Assembly (NCBI GenBank): GCA_002454845.1
Contig: DKJQ01000395.1
Coordinates: forward strand, 1 to 21,757
From: Ignavibacteria bacterium UBA6688
GTDB taxonomy: Bacteria > Bacteroidota > Ignavibacteria > UBA10030
Length of the DNA: 21,757 bases
Reading direction: 5' to 3'
The stretch's first letter is position 1. Each line of letters starts with the position of its first letter. The translations under genes were made by a program, and so were the position numbers. Shown piece by piece: positions 21,687-21,757 of this stretch. Under the pieces are notes generated by a model. That model searched no databases. It saw nothing but the letters and a program-made list of their open reading frames with translations, and was not told where the DNA came from.

Positions 21687-21757
21687 ATGAGCCGACTCTT
21701 ACAATTTGCCCTGTTTTTCACCATTCTGCTGACCTTTTTTGGCGGGTTTCAGTATTA
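21687..21757 (+). CDS. Partial CDS at the window edge, hydrophobic N-terminus
   Basis: ATG at 21687 opens a frame that runs off the end of the window (23 codons plus two bases). It encodes MSRLLQFALFFTILLTFFGG followed by FQY, a strongly hydrophobic segment that looks like a signal anchor or first membrane helix. It is too short to identify; a membrane-anchored metallophosphoesterase is one guess from the style of the N-terminus. No SD is visible. Confidence 0.45.
   Translation, partial: MSRLLQFALFFTILLTFFGGFQY

Overview
The window looks like chromosomal DNA from a bacterium of the Bacteroidota/Chlorobiota/Ignavibacteriota (FCB) assemblage. The main reason is the collinear order purH, mreB, mreC, then mreD, mrdA (PBP2) and rodA, which is a familiar arrangement in Bacteroidota. 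LytTR-type regulation and a fused ThrA fit the same group. Composition is moderately GC-rich. Some genes have clear Shine-Dalgarno (SD) sites and others have none. The genus cannot be resolved from the sequence alone. I see no rRNA, tRNA, transposase, phage gene or CRISPR array.

Layout, left to right. (1) 322-2245, minus strand: an accessory export cassette with an SGNH/GDSL-type hydrolase followed by two tandem secreted DUF1579-like proteins. The middle gene is broken by a one-base frameshift. (2) 2246-2916: a non-coding stretch of about 670 bp holding a triplicated 8-bp unit, a long interrupted inverted repeat of about 106 bp, and a perfect 14-bp inverted repeat. (3) 2917-3693, minus: a LytTR response regulator with no kinase beside it. 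(4) 3885-7548, minus: a compact four-gene cassette transcribed in the order SAM methyltransferase, TcmN-like SRPBCC aromatase/cyclase, FabF-like ketosynthase, FAD-dependent reductase/oxidoreductase. It resembles a minimal small-molecule (polyketide or lipid-quinone-like) pathway and is the most interesting part of the window. (5) 7600-8541, plus: an LD-carboxypeptidase (peptidoglycan recycling), divergent from the cassette.

(6) 8648-21586, plus: a long collinear housekeeping block. purN and purH perform two purine-synthesis steps. mreB, mreC, mreD, mrdA and rodA encode the rod-shape elongasome. A complete threonine operon (fused aspartokinase-homoserine dehydrogenase, homoserine kinase, threonine synthase) sits between mreC and mreD, splitting the usual mreBCD order. 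(7) The window ends about 70 bp into a new gene that begins with a hydrophobic segment.

Several starts are best read as TTG with upstream SD or stop-codon coupling (purH, rodA, the FAD oxidoreductase). The purH start in particular should be placed at 9322. Function calls rest on motifs read directly from the translations. No database search was possible.
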